Below, piece after piece: positions 9,439 through 19,100 of a DNA stretch of 32,453 nt (its first letter is position 1; each line of letters starts with the position of its first letter). The position numbers and the translations under genes were made by a program. The notes beneath the pieces were generated by a model. It searched no databases. It saw only the letters and a list, made by a program, of their open reading frames with translations, and had not been told where the DNA came from. The stretch is from Chara braunii (Eukaryota; Streptophyta; Charophyceae; Charales; Characeae). The stretch covers positions 373,662 through 406,114 of the forward strand of contig BFEA01000730.1 of assembly GCA_003427395.1 (NCBI GenBank), in the 5' to 3' direction.

Positions 9439-9454
9439 AGTGCCACGTGGCACT
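9439..9454. promoter_or_regulatory. 16-bp palindromic G-box, right LTR copy
   Basis: Identical to 2118-2133 (AGTGCCACGTGGCACT). It lies about 260 bases before the LTR end, a plausible place for a promoter element, although no TATA box is obvious next to it. Confidence 0.5.
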
Positions 9455-9717
9455 ATTGTGTGTGTTCAGGAATATACTTATTATCATTGTTGATGTGGAA
9501 AGGGAAGAAGCCCGGGGAAGGAGAGGGATCTGAAGGGATTATTATTGTGTGATCTTTCATCTTGTCCTTTGTCTGTTCCCCCTCCACTATCTTCTTTTTA
9601 TGGTAATGCGATACTGTTTGAGATATCACTTCACGATGTGGAGACTTTGGTGCAGATAATGAGACTACTGATGTTTGATGACTTTTGAGTATCCGCCAGA
9701 CTGGGCTCATTACAATT

Positions 9718-9729
9718 TGGTACCGGAGC
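9718..9729 (+). other. Primer-binding site
   Basis: TGGTACCGGAGC lies three bases after the LTR end. It matches the usual plant initiator tRNA-Met complement (TGGTATCAGAGC) at 10 of 12 positions. This is where minus-strand DNA synthesis would start and it fixes the LTR boundary and direction. Confidence 0.75.
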
Positions 9730-10572
9730 AACTTCTTCATCGCAATTTGTTGTTTGCTGTCAGGTGCTGACATGGCACCCAGGTGAGTGGGAAGTGCCGC
9801 ATGTGCAAAATGAAACGCGTTTATTAACGCGCGCGGTATATACCGCAAGTCTAGACATTGTAATAATGCACGTGCGAGCAGCTGCCCCTTGAAGATGATG
9901 ACGTGGCTGAACTGAAGATTTCAAGATGCCGGCAAGAGCTTCGTTGGCAATGTGCCGACGTGGCGCTGGTGCAGAGAGAGATTGGTACCGCTAATGTGGC
10001 ACATTGTTTATGTGGCATGCAGGGCATGGTCTGACGTGGCACGTACCTGTGTCACTACTGCTTGCTGTTGATGTGCCGACATGGTATGCTGGTGTTGAGT
10101 GTCTGGAAGACCTGCATTGCTGACGTGGCATCCCTCCTAGTAGACCTTCCTGGTCCTTGTCACCGACGTGGCAGAATTGCTGCGTTGGCATTCCAGGGGT
10201 GACACGTGGCGTGCAAAGACTGTGCACTTGTTTACTAAGGGTCACATTGTTTCTGCAGATGATATAGTAGAAGCTAACCATTGATTGTGCTGTTGTGCTG
10301 GCTTTCTACTCACCTGTTGTCTGTTCTGTGGATGCTATGTGTACTCACAAGTGTGTTGTTGTCTTGATCACACTGGTCGTGGCTGCGATACTTGTAGCTG
10401 TAGGACATCATCACATAGGAAACAAACAACAAAGTGAGACTTAGAAATTGATTGAGAACCTGCTTCTTTGTATTTGCCTTGTTTGTTTCCTGCTGTAGGA
10501 GTTGCGTGTGTCGCGGAATTTATTATTGTCTTCTGGTTTTATTCATTGTGCGGCATCTACACGTGTGGGAAA
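9730..10572 (+). promoter_or_regulatory. Long untranslated leader with six ACGTGGC motifs
   Basis: No coding sequence is seen before the gag ATG at 10573. Exact ACGTGGC occurs at 9901, 9958, 10034, 10123, 10166 and 10204, with degenerate copies (ATGTGGC, ACATGG) between them. ACGTGGC is the core of plant abscisic-acid response elements and G-boxes. An AGGTGAGT donor-like site near 9793 and a pyrimidine-rich acceptor ending at about 10499 could bound an intron in the leader; this is unproven. Confidence 0.5.
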
Positions 10573-11112
10573 ATGAACTCCCTCTGGAAATGCTTGCGTG
10601 CCTCTATCCTGACGCAGTTCATTCCTCTTATTTTCTTCCCTATCCCTCTTATAGTCTATGCCGATGAAGAAGGGGGGGATCTTAGAATGCATAGTCAGAT
10701 TGACGCAAGAAGGCAAACATTAAAAGACCTTCTTTGTCAATTGCTTGGCGAGATGCATGGTGTTGGTCCAGCAGTTGAACAACACGTTCATGGCCAGTTC
10801 AATGTGCGAGATGTAGAGAAGGAACTTGATGTTGCTGAAACTGCTGTTCATATGATGGAAACCAGCAGGAGGATTGAGGATCTCATAAAGCAAGGACGGA
10901 TTGCCCTTGACCTATATGTCGCCGAGGACTTTGAGAAGATGGAACAAGAAAGAAAGAAGAGAAAAGAAGAAGAAAAAGGAAAGGTAGAATTACAACTGTC
11001 TGTTGAGATGATGGAGGAAAATGCCAGACAACTAGAAAACACTCTGAGGGAAGAAAGGAGAAAGATCGTGGAGTTCCGAAGAATGCAGAAAGCACAGGAA
11101 GAAGAAGAATGA
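10573..11112 (+). CDS. Gag N-terminal coiled-coil protein
   Basis: I choose the ATG at 10573, the first in a frame open from 10468. The first 35 residues are hydrophobic (LRASILTQFIPLIFFPIPLI) and could form one membrane segment, or may be spurious if the next ATG at 10687 is used. From about residue 75 the protein is a Glu/Lys/Arg-rich coiled coil ending EEEE and TGA. It stands between the primer site and the gag capsid frame, so it is probably the N-terminal part of gag, separated from the rest by the stop at 11110. No conserved domain was recognised. Confidence 0.45.
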   Translation: MNSLWKCLRASILTQFIPLIFFPIPLIVYADEEGGDLRMHSQIDARRQTLKDLLCQLLGEMHGVGPAVEQHVHGQFNVRDVEKELDVAETAVHMMETSRRIEDLIKQGRIALDLYVAEDFEKMEQERKKRKEEEKGKVELQLSVEMMEENARQLENTLREERRKIVEFRRMQKAQEEEE

Positions 11113-11142
11113 ATAATAAATGAATTAAGACAAAGATTCATT

Positions 11143-12403
11143 ATGAGGAGGCAGGCAACCATCCTTCAATCAATCATGATCTATCTTGTTTCCCTTGAAA
11201 CCATCCTTCAATCAATCATGATCTATCTTGTTTCCCTTGAAAAGAAGATTGACAGTAACACTGCCCCGTTAGAGACAGTGACCAGACTCTTAAAAGGAAA
11301 GGACAAGGTTGGAGTTGAGGAGGCGATCAGGGGGGAGTTAGTAAAGAAGGAACCCCAAGAGAAGTTAATGAAGGATGCCATGAAGCAAGCTACGCCAGAC
11401 AAACCCGAAGGTTCTAAGAAAGAACCTGAAAGACGTGCCGAGAAGAAAGAAGAACCGGTTAAGAAAAAGGAACTGGAAGCCGAAAAAGAAGGAAAAGGTC
11501 AAAATGAAATTGTCGTTTACGTATAAAAATAAGAAGGATGAAAACTTGTTGTTATGGATTGCTGAAATTCAGGCTTACTGTAGTACCGCACCCGTAGAGC
11601 TTGGAAGTTAGGTTGCTTTCTCCACATCTTGACTCGGAGAAGTGGCCAAGGAATGGGTGTTGGCTGAAGCCAATGCTGTTGGCTTCGAGGATATCGGTGA
11701 GTGGGCCAAGACACTTACTCTCAGGCAATATCTCCAAAAGATTAAGGAGATGTTCCTAGATAAGACGACGGTCGATAAGGCCTTTGATGAACTCACCACT
11801 GTAGGCGAGAAACGTTGGATTTTTGTCGATGCACTGTCTCGTGAAGTAGATCATCTGTTGCAGGTACCTGGACTCAACTTACAAGACAACCAGGTTCTCT
11901 ATATCTACTCACGTGCACTGCCTAAGCCCATCTGTAGACAACTTGTAGCAGAAGCTAAATTTGGTAAGTATAACTATCGGCAGTTTCACGATCTCGCTCT
12001 CCAACGAGAGCAGATGACCGCACAGGTAAAAGGGTCTTACGCTTCGGTAGTCAAATCGGGACCAGTTGGGGGATATGGCAAGCGGGTTCTTTGGCGGCAA
12101 AAGCGTCAGGACCACATGCTTGTAATGTTTGATGATGATACGGTAGAAAAGTTACCACTCGAAGAATCCGAGGGAGGAGGTGGTACAGGCGGCAGTGAGT
12201 CCAGGAAGGGTAACGCCACTGCCGTAATGGCCAACAAGGGAGGCCAGACCCAACGGAAGAAGAATAAGAGACCACGCTCGTTTCCCGAGCATCCTGGCAT
12301 TGCGTTCGAGAGGCCTTGGGAGAAAATGAATATGACACGAGAGGAATGGAGTCCAAGATGGACAATCGCCAGTGCCTTAAGTGTGGTAACGTGGGGCACA
12401 TGA
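11143..12403 (+). pseudogene. Ty3/gypsy gag, capsid region, frameshifted
   Basis: The first part (to 11526) is a helical segment with a Lys/Glu-rich stretch. It shifts frame near 11515 into KKDENLLLWIAEIQAYC, which looks like the start of a capsid domain, and has a stop near 11613. From 11642 the capsid continues: AKEWVLAEANAVGFEDI, LRQYLQKIKEMFLDK, DALSREVDHLLQVPGL, LYIYSRALPKPI and FHDLALQREQM, typical of Ty3 Gag. Near 12342 one base is missing, so the zinc knuckle lies in another frame. At least two shifts and one stop make it non-functional. Confidence 0.75.
11157..11240 (+). repeat. Perfect 42-bp tandem duplication
   Basis: Bases 11157-11198 are repeated at 11199-11240 without a mismatch. 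The length is 14 codons, so the gag frame is kept (TILQSIMIYLVSLE twice). The lack of divergence means the event is recent compared with the stops in this element. Confidence 0.95.
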
Positions 12404-12414
12404 TAGCCTGGTGC
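12373..12414 (+). pseudogene. Gag nucleocapsid zinc knuckle
   Basis: CLKCGNVGHMIAWC is a perfect CX2CX4HX4C knuckle, the RNA-packaging motif of Gag. It is in a different frame from both the capsid (shift near 12342) and the protease region (shift near 12415), which marks the two frameshifts exactly. Confidence 0.85.
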
Positions 12415-12415
12415 C

Positions 12416-13277
12416 TGCTTATTCGAAACCTAGAAGCGAGCAGCCAGTAGCATCTACTCCTACTGAGTCGATGGGTTCAGGCGAAGACAAAGGTAAGGTG
12501 CCTACAACCCCTTCTACCCCTTCGACTCTCAAGGCAGAGGATGACTCTTCTTCCGCCCGTCGTCAAGACCACCCTGACACAGTACTTCGTTATGTCTTAC
12601 TGGACGATTCCCTTGATGAGCTCGACAATGAACTCATAAGGAGTTAATGGGCGAAGAAAGTTAAGTCTAAGGGTGAGTTGACGATTGCGGATATTGAGAT
12701 TGCGCACATACGAGTAGGTGATTTGTTAGATTCGGGATCGACGCGGTCTTCTATCTCAGAGAAGGCAATTCATAAATTGCATATGGGAATGAAGATAAAA
12801 GACTTACCTCAACCTATTACGTCTATACTGGCTGACAAGAGCACGGTCACTCTCTCTCAATACGTCGATCGTGTCAAGTGTTATTTCAGAACTAAGGAGG
12901 GAAAAAAAAAATTACATGACATATCCTTCCTAATAGAAAAAAAACTACCATTCGACATGATTCTGGGAATGGATTGGCACGGGGAAGCCGACCCAGAGGT
13001 AAGGTTCAAAGATAAAATTGTCAAACTCAAGGACGAAAAGTCCGAACTACGTGCTATAAAATTGTATCATAGGTCCGACTCTTACCGTACTCTGTCTTTC
13101 TATTGTATGAGTTATCCAACTTTTCGTTCGATGGTGGCAAAGAAGAAGCTGGATCAAGAGGTGATGATGGTGCTTGTTAAACGAGTCGGTGAGTGTTCCT
13201 CATCCTATCCACCTTCTATCGAGAAACTTCTCAACGAGTGTAAGGACTTGCAGACTGAGCCGACGAGAATCACTTAG
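12416..13277 (+). pseudogene. Ty3/gypsy retropepsin (aspartic protease)
   Basis: After a Pro/Ser/Thr-rich linker and an in-frame TAA at 12645, the frame shows GDLLDSGSTRSSIS, the D-S-G catalytic triplet with Ser in place of the more usual Thr. About 80 residues on comes FDMILGMDWHGEADP, the ILG-type flap/hydrophobic block of retropepsins. The enzyme would cut the Gag-Pol polyprotein. A TAG at 13275 precedes the RT part in the same frame. Confidence 0.78.
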
Positions 13278-14216
13278 CGTGCGATCAAGCACACGATTGA
13301 GATTGTTCCTGGAAGCAAGATTCCCAAGGGTCTCATTTACCGTATGTCTCCTAGGGAACTTGAGGAACTGCGTAAGCAGCTGCAAGAGCTTACTGATAAA
13401 GGATGGATTCGTCCTAGCTCATCTCCTTATGGTGCGCTTGTTTTATTCGTACCTAAAAAATAAGGTGAACTTCATTTATGTTGAGATTATCGTGGGTTAA
13501 ATTTCGTCACTGTCAAAAACGCGGAGTCTTTCCCACGCATTGACGATCTATTGGATCAGTTGCAAGGGTGCAAATACTTTAGCAAGATTGATCTTAAGTC
13601 AGGGTACCACCAGATCGAGGTGGCTCCTTAGGATCAACACACGACGACATTCCGAACCAGGTATGGTCACTACGAGTTCGTGGTTATGCCTTTCGGTTTG
13701 ACCAATGCGCCTGCGACCTTCCAAAGGTCAATGAACAATTTGTTCTGACAATGGTTTGATCAATTCGTAGTAGTCTATCTCGACGATATTCTAGTGTACA
13801 GTAAGACACTGGAAGATCACAAGAAACACCTACGAGTGGTTTTGCAGAAGTTGCGTGAGGGCAACTTCAAATTGAATCCGAAAAAGTCAGAGTTTGCTAA
13901 GCCTGAAGTCTTGTACTTAGGGCATATAGTGAACGAGGAAGGACTAAGGCCTGAAGAAAAGAAGATTACAACAATCCGAGATTGGCAACAACCTAAGACT
14001 ATAACTGAACTGAGATCTTTCCTAGGACTCGTGAGCTACTATAGGAAGTTCGTCAGAAACTTCTCCTTGATAGTTGCTCCTATGAGAAGACTGCTGAAAA
14101 AGGAAAAACCTTGGTTGTGGGACAAAGATTGTGGGTCATCGTTTAGAAAGTTAAAACAAGCTCTAACTCATTACCTTGTCCTAAAGATTGTTGACCCTTC
14201 TCTCCCTTTTGACTAA
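13278..14216 (+). pseudogene. Ty3/gypsy reverse transcriptase, truncated at satellite
   Basis: RT blocks run in order in one frame: [54 protein letters not shown] (motif A Asp), [25 protein letters not shown] (the YLDD catalytic box), LGHIV and FLGLVSYYRKF, then the start of RNase H (SFRKLKQALTHY, LPFD). Stops at 13461, 13482, 13629 and 13746 break it, but no frameshift occurs across more than 1.5 kb. At 14211-14216 the coding sequence runs directly into the satellite, whose first bases provide the last stop. Confidence 0.88.
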
Positions 14217-15757
14217 GTAAAGATCCGGAACATCAAATCCAACATGAACTTGACAATGAGAGGCTAGACTAGTGGAAAGCACATGCAAAAAGAGAAGAGA
14301 TTGAACAAAGTAAAGATCCAGAACATGAACTTGACAATGTAAGACTAGACTAGTGGAAGCACATGCACAAACAGAAGAGATTGACTAAGTAAAGATCCGG
14401 AACATCACATCCAACATGAACTTGACAAAGAGAGGCTAGATTAGTGGAAACACATGCATAAGGAGAAGAGACTAACTAAGTAAAGGTCCGGAACATCACA
14501 TCAAACATGAACTTGACAATGAGAGGGTCGACTAGTGGAAAACACATACACAAAGAGAAGAGATTGACTAAGTAAAGATTCGGAACATCACATCCAACTT
14601 GAACTTTGACAAGGAGAGGCTAGACTAGTGGAAGCACATGCACAAAGAGAAGAGATTGACTAAGTAAAGATCTGGAACATCACATCGAACATTAACTTGA
14701 CAAAGACATGTTAGACTAGTGGAAGCACACACACAAAGAGAAGAGACTAACTAAGTAAAGATCCGGAACACCATCTCAAACATAAACTTGACAATTGAGA
14801 GGCTGGACTAGTGAAAAGCACATTCACATGAAGGGAAGATCAACCGGAACATCCCAGCAAGTATGAACATGACAATGAGTGGCTAGACTAATGAAAGGCA
14901 CATGCACACGAAGGGAAGATCATCCGGAACATCACACCAAGTAGGAACATGACATTGAGTGGCTAGACTAATAAAAAGGCACATGTACATGAAGGGAAGA
15001 TCATCCGGAACATTACGCCAAGAAGGAACATGACAAGGAGAGGCTAGACTAACGGAAATCACATGCACATGAAGGGAAGATCATCCGGAACATTACACTA
15101 AGTAGCAACATGACAATGAGTGGCTAGACTAATAAAAAGGCACATGCACATGAAGGGAAGATCATTCGGAACATTACACCAAGTAGGAACATGACAATGA
15201 GNNNNNNNNNNNNNNNNNNNNNNNNNNNNNNNNNNNNNNNNNNNNNNNNNNNNNNNNNNNNNNNNNNNNNNNNNNNNNNNNNNNNNNNNNNNNNNNNNNN
15301 NNNNNNNNNNNNNNNNNNNNNNNNNNNNNNNNNNNNNNNNNNNNNNNNNNNNNNNNNNNNNNNNNNNNNNNNNNNNNNNNNNNNNNNNNNNNNNNNNNNN
15401 NNNNNNNNNNNNNNNNGAAGGGAAGATCATCCAGAACATTACACTAAGTAGGAACATGACAATGAGTGGCTAGACTAATAAAAAGGCACATGCACATGAA
15501 GGGAAGATCATCCGGAACATTACACCAAGTAGGAACATGACAAGGAGAGGCTACACTAACGGAAAGTATATGCACATGAAGGGAAGATCGTCCGGAACAT
15601 TACACCAAGTAGGAACATGACAAGGAGAGGCTAAACTAACAGAAAACACATGCACATGAAGGGAAGATCATCCGGAACATTACACTAAGTAGGAACATGA
15701 CACTGAGTGGCTAGACTAATGAAAAGGCACATGCACAAGGGAAGATCATCCGGAACA
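14211..15757. repeat. Satellite array 1: ~92-bp units, then ~80.5-bp units
   Basis: Measured from AAGTAAAG, units start at 14215, 14308, 14387, 14478, 14570, 14662 and 14753, i.e. 91-93 bp except one short unit. From about 14830 the anchor AAGGGAAGATCA recurs at 14831, 14911, 14992, 15072, 15153, 15418, 15499, 15579, 15659 and 15737, i.e. 80-81 bp. Both halves share CGGAACATNACA, GAACATGACAA and GGCTAGACTA, so the short unit derives from the long one. Units differ by point changes throughout. Confidence 0.92.
15202..15416. other. Assembly gap (215 N)
   Basis: The N run lies inside the 80-bp satellite. Spacing across it (265 bp) is not a multiple of 80.5, so the gap length is probably an estimate and more units may be missing. 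Confidence 0.99.
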
Positions 15758-15774
15758 TTATATGCTATTACGTG

Positions 15775-16645
15775 AGTGAAAACAAGAGTCTAAGTAGGCA
15801 AGATCACCAAAGTTGAATCAAAGGTCATCTATGAAAGAAGCGCTATACCACCTACTTGTGTGAGTGTGAAAAACACAAGTTTGGAGAACCCAAATCACCA
15901 AGATTGCATCAAGAAGCACCCATGTGTGAAGCGCTACACTACCTACTAGTGTGAGTGTGAAAATCATAAGTTTGAAGAGCCCAAATCACCAAGATTGCAT
16001 CAAGAAGCATCCATGTGTGAAGTGCTACACTACCTACTAGTGTGAGTGTGAAAATCAGAAGTTTGGAGAGCCCAAATCACCAAGATTGCATCATGGATCA
16101 CTCATGGGTGAAGCGTTATACTACCTACTAGTGTGAGTGTGAAAATCACAAGTTTGAAGCTCCCAAATCACCAAGATTGCATCAAGAAGCATTCATGTGT
16201 GAAGCGCTAGACTACCTACAAGTGTGAGTGTGAAAATCACAAGTTTGGAGAGCCCAAATCACCAAGATTGCATCATGGATTACTCATGGGTGAAGCGCTA
16301 TACTACCTACTAGTGNGTGTGAAAATCACAAGTTTGGAGAGCCCAAATCACCAAGATTGCATCATGGATTACTCATGGGTGAAGCGCTATACTACCTACT
16401 AGTGTGAGTGTCAAAAACACAAGTTTGGAGAGTCCAAATCACCAAGATTGCATCAAAAAGCATCCATGTATGAAGCGCTACACTACCTACTAGTGTGAGT
16501 GTGAAAAACACAAGTTTGGGGAGCCCAAATCACCAAGATTGTATCAAGAAGCATCCATGTGTGAAGCGCTACACTACCTACTAGTGTGAGTGTGAAAAAC
16601 ACAAGTTTGGAGAGCCCAAATCACCAAGATTGTATCAAGAAGCAT
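15775..16645. repeat. Satellite array 2: 91-bp units
   Basis: The anchor CACCAAGATTG occurs at 15897, 15987, 16078, 16169, 16260, 16349, 16440, 16531 and 16622, so the period is 91 bp (89 where one N sits near 16316). Consensus parts are GAAGCGCTACACTACCTACT, AGTGTGAGTGTGAAAA and CACAAGTTTGGAGAGCCCAA. A partial diverged unit starts near 15775. The unit differs from array 1 in sequence, though both carry ACTAGTG. Confidence 0.93.
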
Positions 16646-16921
16646 CTAGGAAAGAATCGGAGTACTACCTCCTAGTGCATAAGTGGAAGAGAAGAGTTTG
16701 AGCAGCCCATGGAAGAGAGAAGGTGAAGTGAGAGAAGATGGAGGAGAAGGGGAGAGAGATGAGGGAGATGGAGATGGAGAAGAAGGGGAGGAAGAGAAAG
16801 AGAATATAAGTGAAGAGGAGGAAGGAGGAGATGAAGAGGGGAGGAGAAGAGAAGGAAGAAGGAGGGAGTGAGGAGGAAGAAGAGGAAGAAGAAGGAGGAG
16901 AGGAAGAAGGAGAAAAAGAGA

Positions 16922-16952
<31 letters not shown>

Positions 16953-17561
16953 AGAAGAAGAACATGAAGGTGAAGAAGTCTCTTCCTTCCTCTCACCTTG
17001 TTGATTCCTTGATGTTGGTGTCCTCTTGATGAAGCTTCTACTCCTTGCACAATCCCGTCTTGGCTATGGCTTCCTTCTTCTCCAAGCCCTTTTCTCCTCC
17101 TTCCTTGCTCTCTCTCAGGCTATGGCAAGCTCCCCCAGCTATCACTATGGAGTCTTCCCCTCTAGGAGGGCTAATGGGGGCTCCTCTAGCCTCTCCTTCT
17201 CTCCTACACCCAGGAGGGATATGGCGGATCACCTCCTAAGTGCCTCTCCCACCATCACTACCCTCTAGAGCCTTTCCCACTACCTCCTAGTCTCCTCTAA
17301 GCTCTCCCACTAGCATGGGTTCTTCCTCTCTCACTCCACGTGCAAAGGTGCTCCTGTGAGCTCACTTGGGCAGCATGGGCACTCCTCATGCAAATGTGAG
17401 AGTGGCGGACTGCATCCTCAGCTTATGTAGGCTGAAACCAGCAGTCTGGCTAGCCCATGAGCCTCCCCATGAGCCTTGAGGTGAACCGAGGTACCCCCAA
17501 GGCAAAATTCCCTTACTAGGCCCTCCTGGAGGTACCTGGGCCTCATTTTGGCCAAGTATAT

Positions 17562-17594
17562 GCAGTCCGAGTGGTTGGTACCTACTCGGACTGC
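17562..17594. repeat. Hairpin, 11-bp perfect arms (copy A)
   Basis: GCAGTCCGAGT pairs with ACTCGGACTGC across an 11-base loop. The arm start GCAGTCC recurs in hairpins at 19062, 19222 and 23832. Copy B keeps the inner part of the stem near 22312-22340. Confidence 0.9.
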
Positions 17595-17772
17595 CTCTTG
17601 GCCTACTCCAGCCTCCTTTTTGCCTCACAAATGCTGCCCCCTTGGGTCCTAGTGCCCAAGGGGCATTTTTACGTGAATGAAAAAGGCCTTGTGGACCTTT
17701 TTCTCGATTTTTTCAAGTTTCGGTCTCTTTTGAGTAGGCCGGAGCATTTTTCCATATGGCGGCACATTTTCA

Positions 17773-17799
17773 GCCTTGGATCTAGCTAAGATCCAAGGC
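17773..17799. repeat. Hairpin, 11-bp perfect arms (copy A)
   Basis: GCCTTGGATCT pairs with AGATCCAAGGC across a five-base loop. In copy B one arm has changed, giving a mismatch and a G-T pair. Confidence 0.9.
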
Positions 17800-17874
17800 C
17801 AGCAATAATCCGAACTACCCCCTAGTAGCCCTTGCTTCAATTTTGAGCCCCTAAGTCCAGTTTTTCAATTTTTG

Positions 17875-17907
17875 GTGCATCTGGCTCTCTTTTTGAGCCA
17901 AATGCAC
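17875..17907. repeat. 33-nt hairpin conserved with a compensatory change (copy A)
   Basis: Positions 1-13 pair with 33-21 with a single C/A mismatch. The copy B homologue (22620-22652) has the same length and the same 12 pairs, but pair 12-22 is T-A here and C-G there. Confidence 0.9.
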
Positions 17908-17967
17908 TATTTTGTCCTTTTCCCTTTTTTGTTTCTTTCCATTTTGGGCTTCCACCTCATTTCGGAG

Positions 17968-18003
17968 CTAGCCGTTTTGAGCTGGCCCACAAAAAACGGT
18001 TAG
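17968..18003. repeat. Hairpin with compensatory change (copy A)
   Basis: CTAGCCGTTTT pairs with AAAACGGTTAG with one G-T pair. In copy B (22714-22747) the arms are TGGCCGTTT and AAACGGCCA, so an A-T pair became G-C and the G-T became G-C. Confidence 0.85.
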
Positions 18004-18184
18004 TTCCTCTCTACCATGAGATCTGATCTCAGATCCATGGCCCACAAGAAAACCGGCCACTTCCTTTTTGCATTTTCTCTCATTTTCAGCTTTTTAATTC
18101 AGATTTTATTGACATATGGCCCTAAGGGTCATATCTCTGCAATCCGGATTGCCCTCCCTCATTTTAGGAGGGATGAGGTCACTG

Positions 18185-18219
18185 TTGGGACCTGCCAGTC
18201 CCTACTGTGCAGGTCCCAA
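18185..18219. repeat. Hairpin, 11-bp perfect arms (copy A)
   Basis: TTGGGACCTGC pairs with GCAGGTCCCAA across 13 bases. Copy B (22930-22964) keeps eight pairs including one compensatory C-G to T-A change, but loses three others. Confidence 0.85.
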
Positions 18220-19100
18220 TAGGCCGGCACACTCTCCTCCATTCTTTTCTCCCCTTTTGTCTCATTCTCCCTCCTTTTTCTCTCATTTTTCTTTCTTTTT
18301 CTTTTATTTTAGTTGTGATAAGTGTCAAACTGTTGTGCACCCTCTTTTTAGGCCCTAGGGCCTCATTCAAGGCCAGATTCATGGTTGTTACTTGGCCGTT
18401 ACATCTCGGATTTCAATAATGGCACCCCCATGCTCCTAGGGGGCTCCATTTTGCTCCCGTTTGCCCAATTTTGAGCCTCTTTTGCTCCGATTTTCTAAGG
18501 GCAGCCTTTTTCTCATGTNGAGCCTCTCAAGGCTCTATTTTCTTATGCCTTGCTAGTCCGAGATATCCCGGGCTGCTGGGAAGCCTTCCCAACATCCTTA
18601 TTTCACTTTTTTTTCTCCCATGGCTCTCCCACTTGCTCCCACTAGTGGTGCTAATATTTTCCACCGTCTAGATCCTCAATCTCGACGGTGCTGTTTGCTT
18701 GCACAATTATTCCTTGTCTTTGTTCATGGTTCCCTTGGGACATCCCAAGTCCCCGCCATTTTCCTACATGCTAGCTCCATTTCTTTGTCCCGCCGGCGGG
18801 ACGTGTCCCGTTTTTCGATTTTTATTATTTGGACCCATTTGGTCCTCGGCAACATTCCGGACGACGTCCCATTTTATTTTTTGGGGGCCCGTTGCCCTTC
18901 GTGGTCCCATCATTTCTACATGTGTGCCGATTTTTCTAGGCCGTGAGATCTCATCTCAGGGTTGCCGTTTACCGTCTTTACTTGCCCCCTTGCCGAAATT
19001 GCTCATTTCTAGCCTTCCGGGTTTGCCGTAGCCCATTCCCCTTTGGCCTTGGCATCCCCATGCAGTCCATAATTTCTCGGACTGCAGTCATGGCTGTTTT

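Larger units (their letters stand above)
8487..9714 (+). mobile_element. 5' LTR of a Ty3/gypsy chromovirus
   Basis: It begins TGCAATAACCCATG at 8487 and ends GGGCTCATTACA at 9714, followed after three bases by a primer-binding site. It is the inverted homologue of 1860-3134 and 47 bp shorter, mostly through tandem-repeat copy differences. Gag, protease and RT follow on the same strand, so it is the 5' LTR. The bases outside (GCCTC at 8482-8486) give no target duplication with the other LTR. Confidence 0.87.
16680..19100 (+). repeat. Long repeat, copy A (non-coding, hairpin-rich)
   Basis: Copy A aligns in direct orientation with copy B at 21520-23890. Shared anchors are TTGATGAAGCTTCT (17025 / 21817), GGTGCATCTGGC (17874 / 22619) and TGCAGTCC (19061 / 23831). 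The 5' part is a purine-rich (GAA/GAG)n block at 16690-16975, whose poly-Leu antisense translation is not a gene. The rest is pyrimidine-rich with many perfect hairpins. I see no protease, RT or integrase. It could be an LTR pair of a large non-autonomous element or a dispersed segmental repeat; terminal TG/CA was not established. Confidence 0.75.

Noticed and set aside
11642-12403. Host gene encoding a glycine-rich protein
   Set aside because: The capsid motifs and the out-of-frame zinc knuckle directly after it identify it as gag.
14211-16645. CRISPR-like array
   Set aside because: The whole 80-92-bp unit is repeated with graded divergence; there are no short identical repeats with unique spacers, and the context is eukaryotic.
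16646-17050. 134-codon poly-Leu/Ser - strand frame and matching Glu-rich + frames
   Set aside because: These arise from the (GAA/GAG)n purine tract at the start of repeat copy A; copy B has the same tract with different frames.
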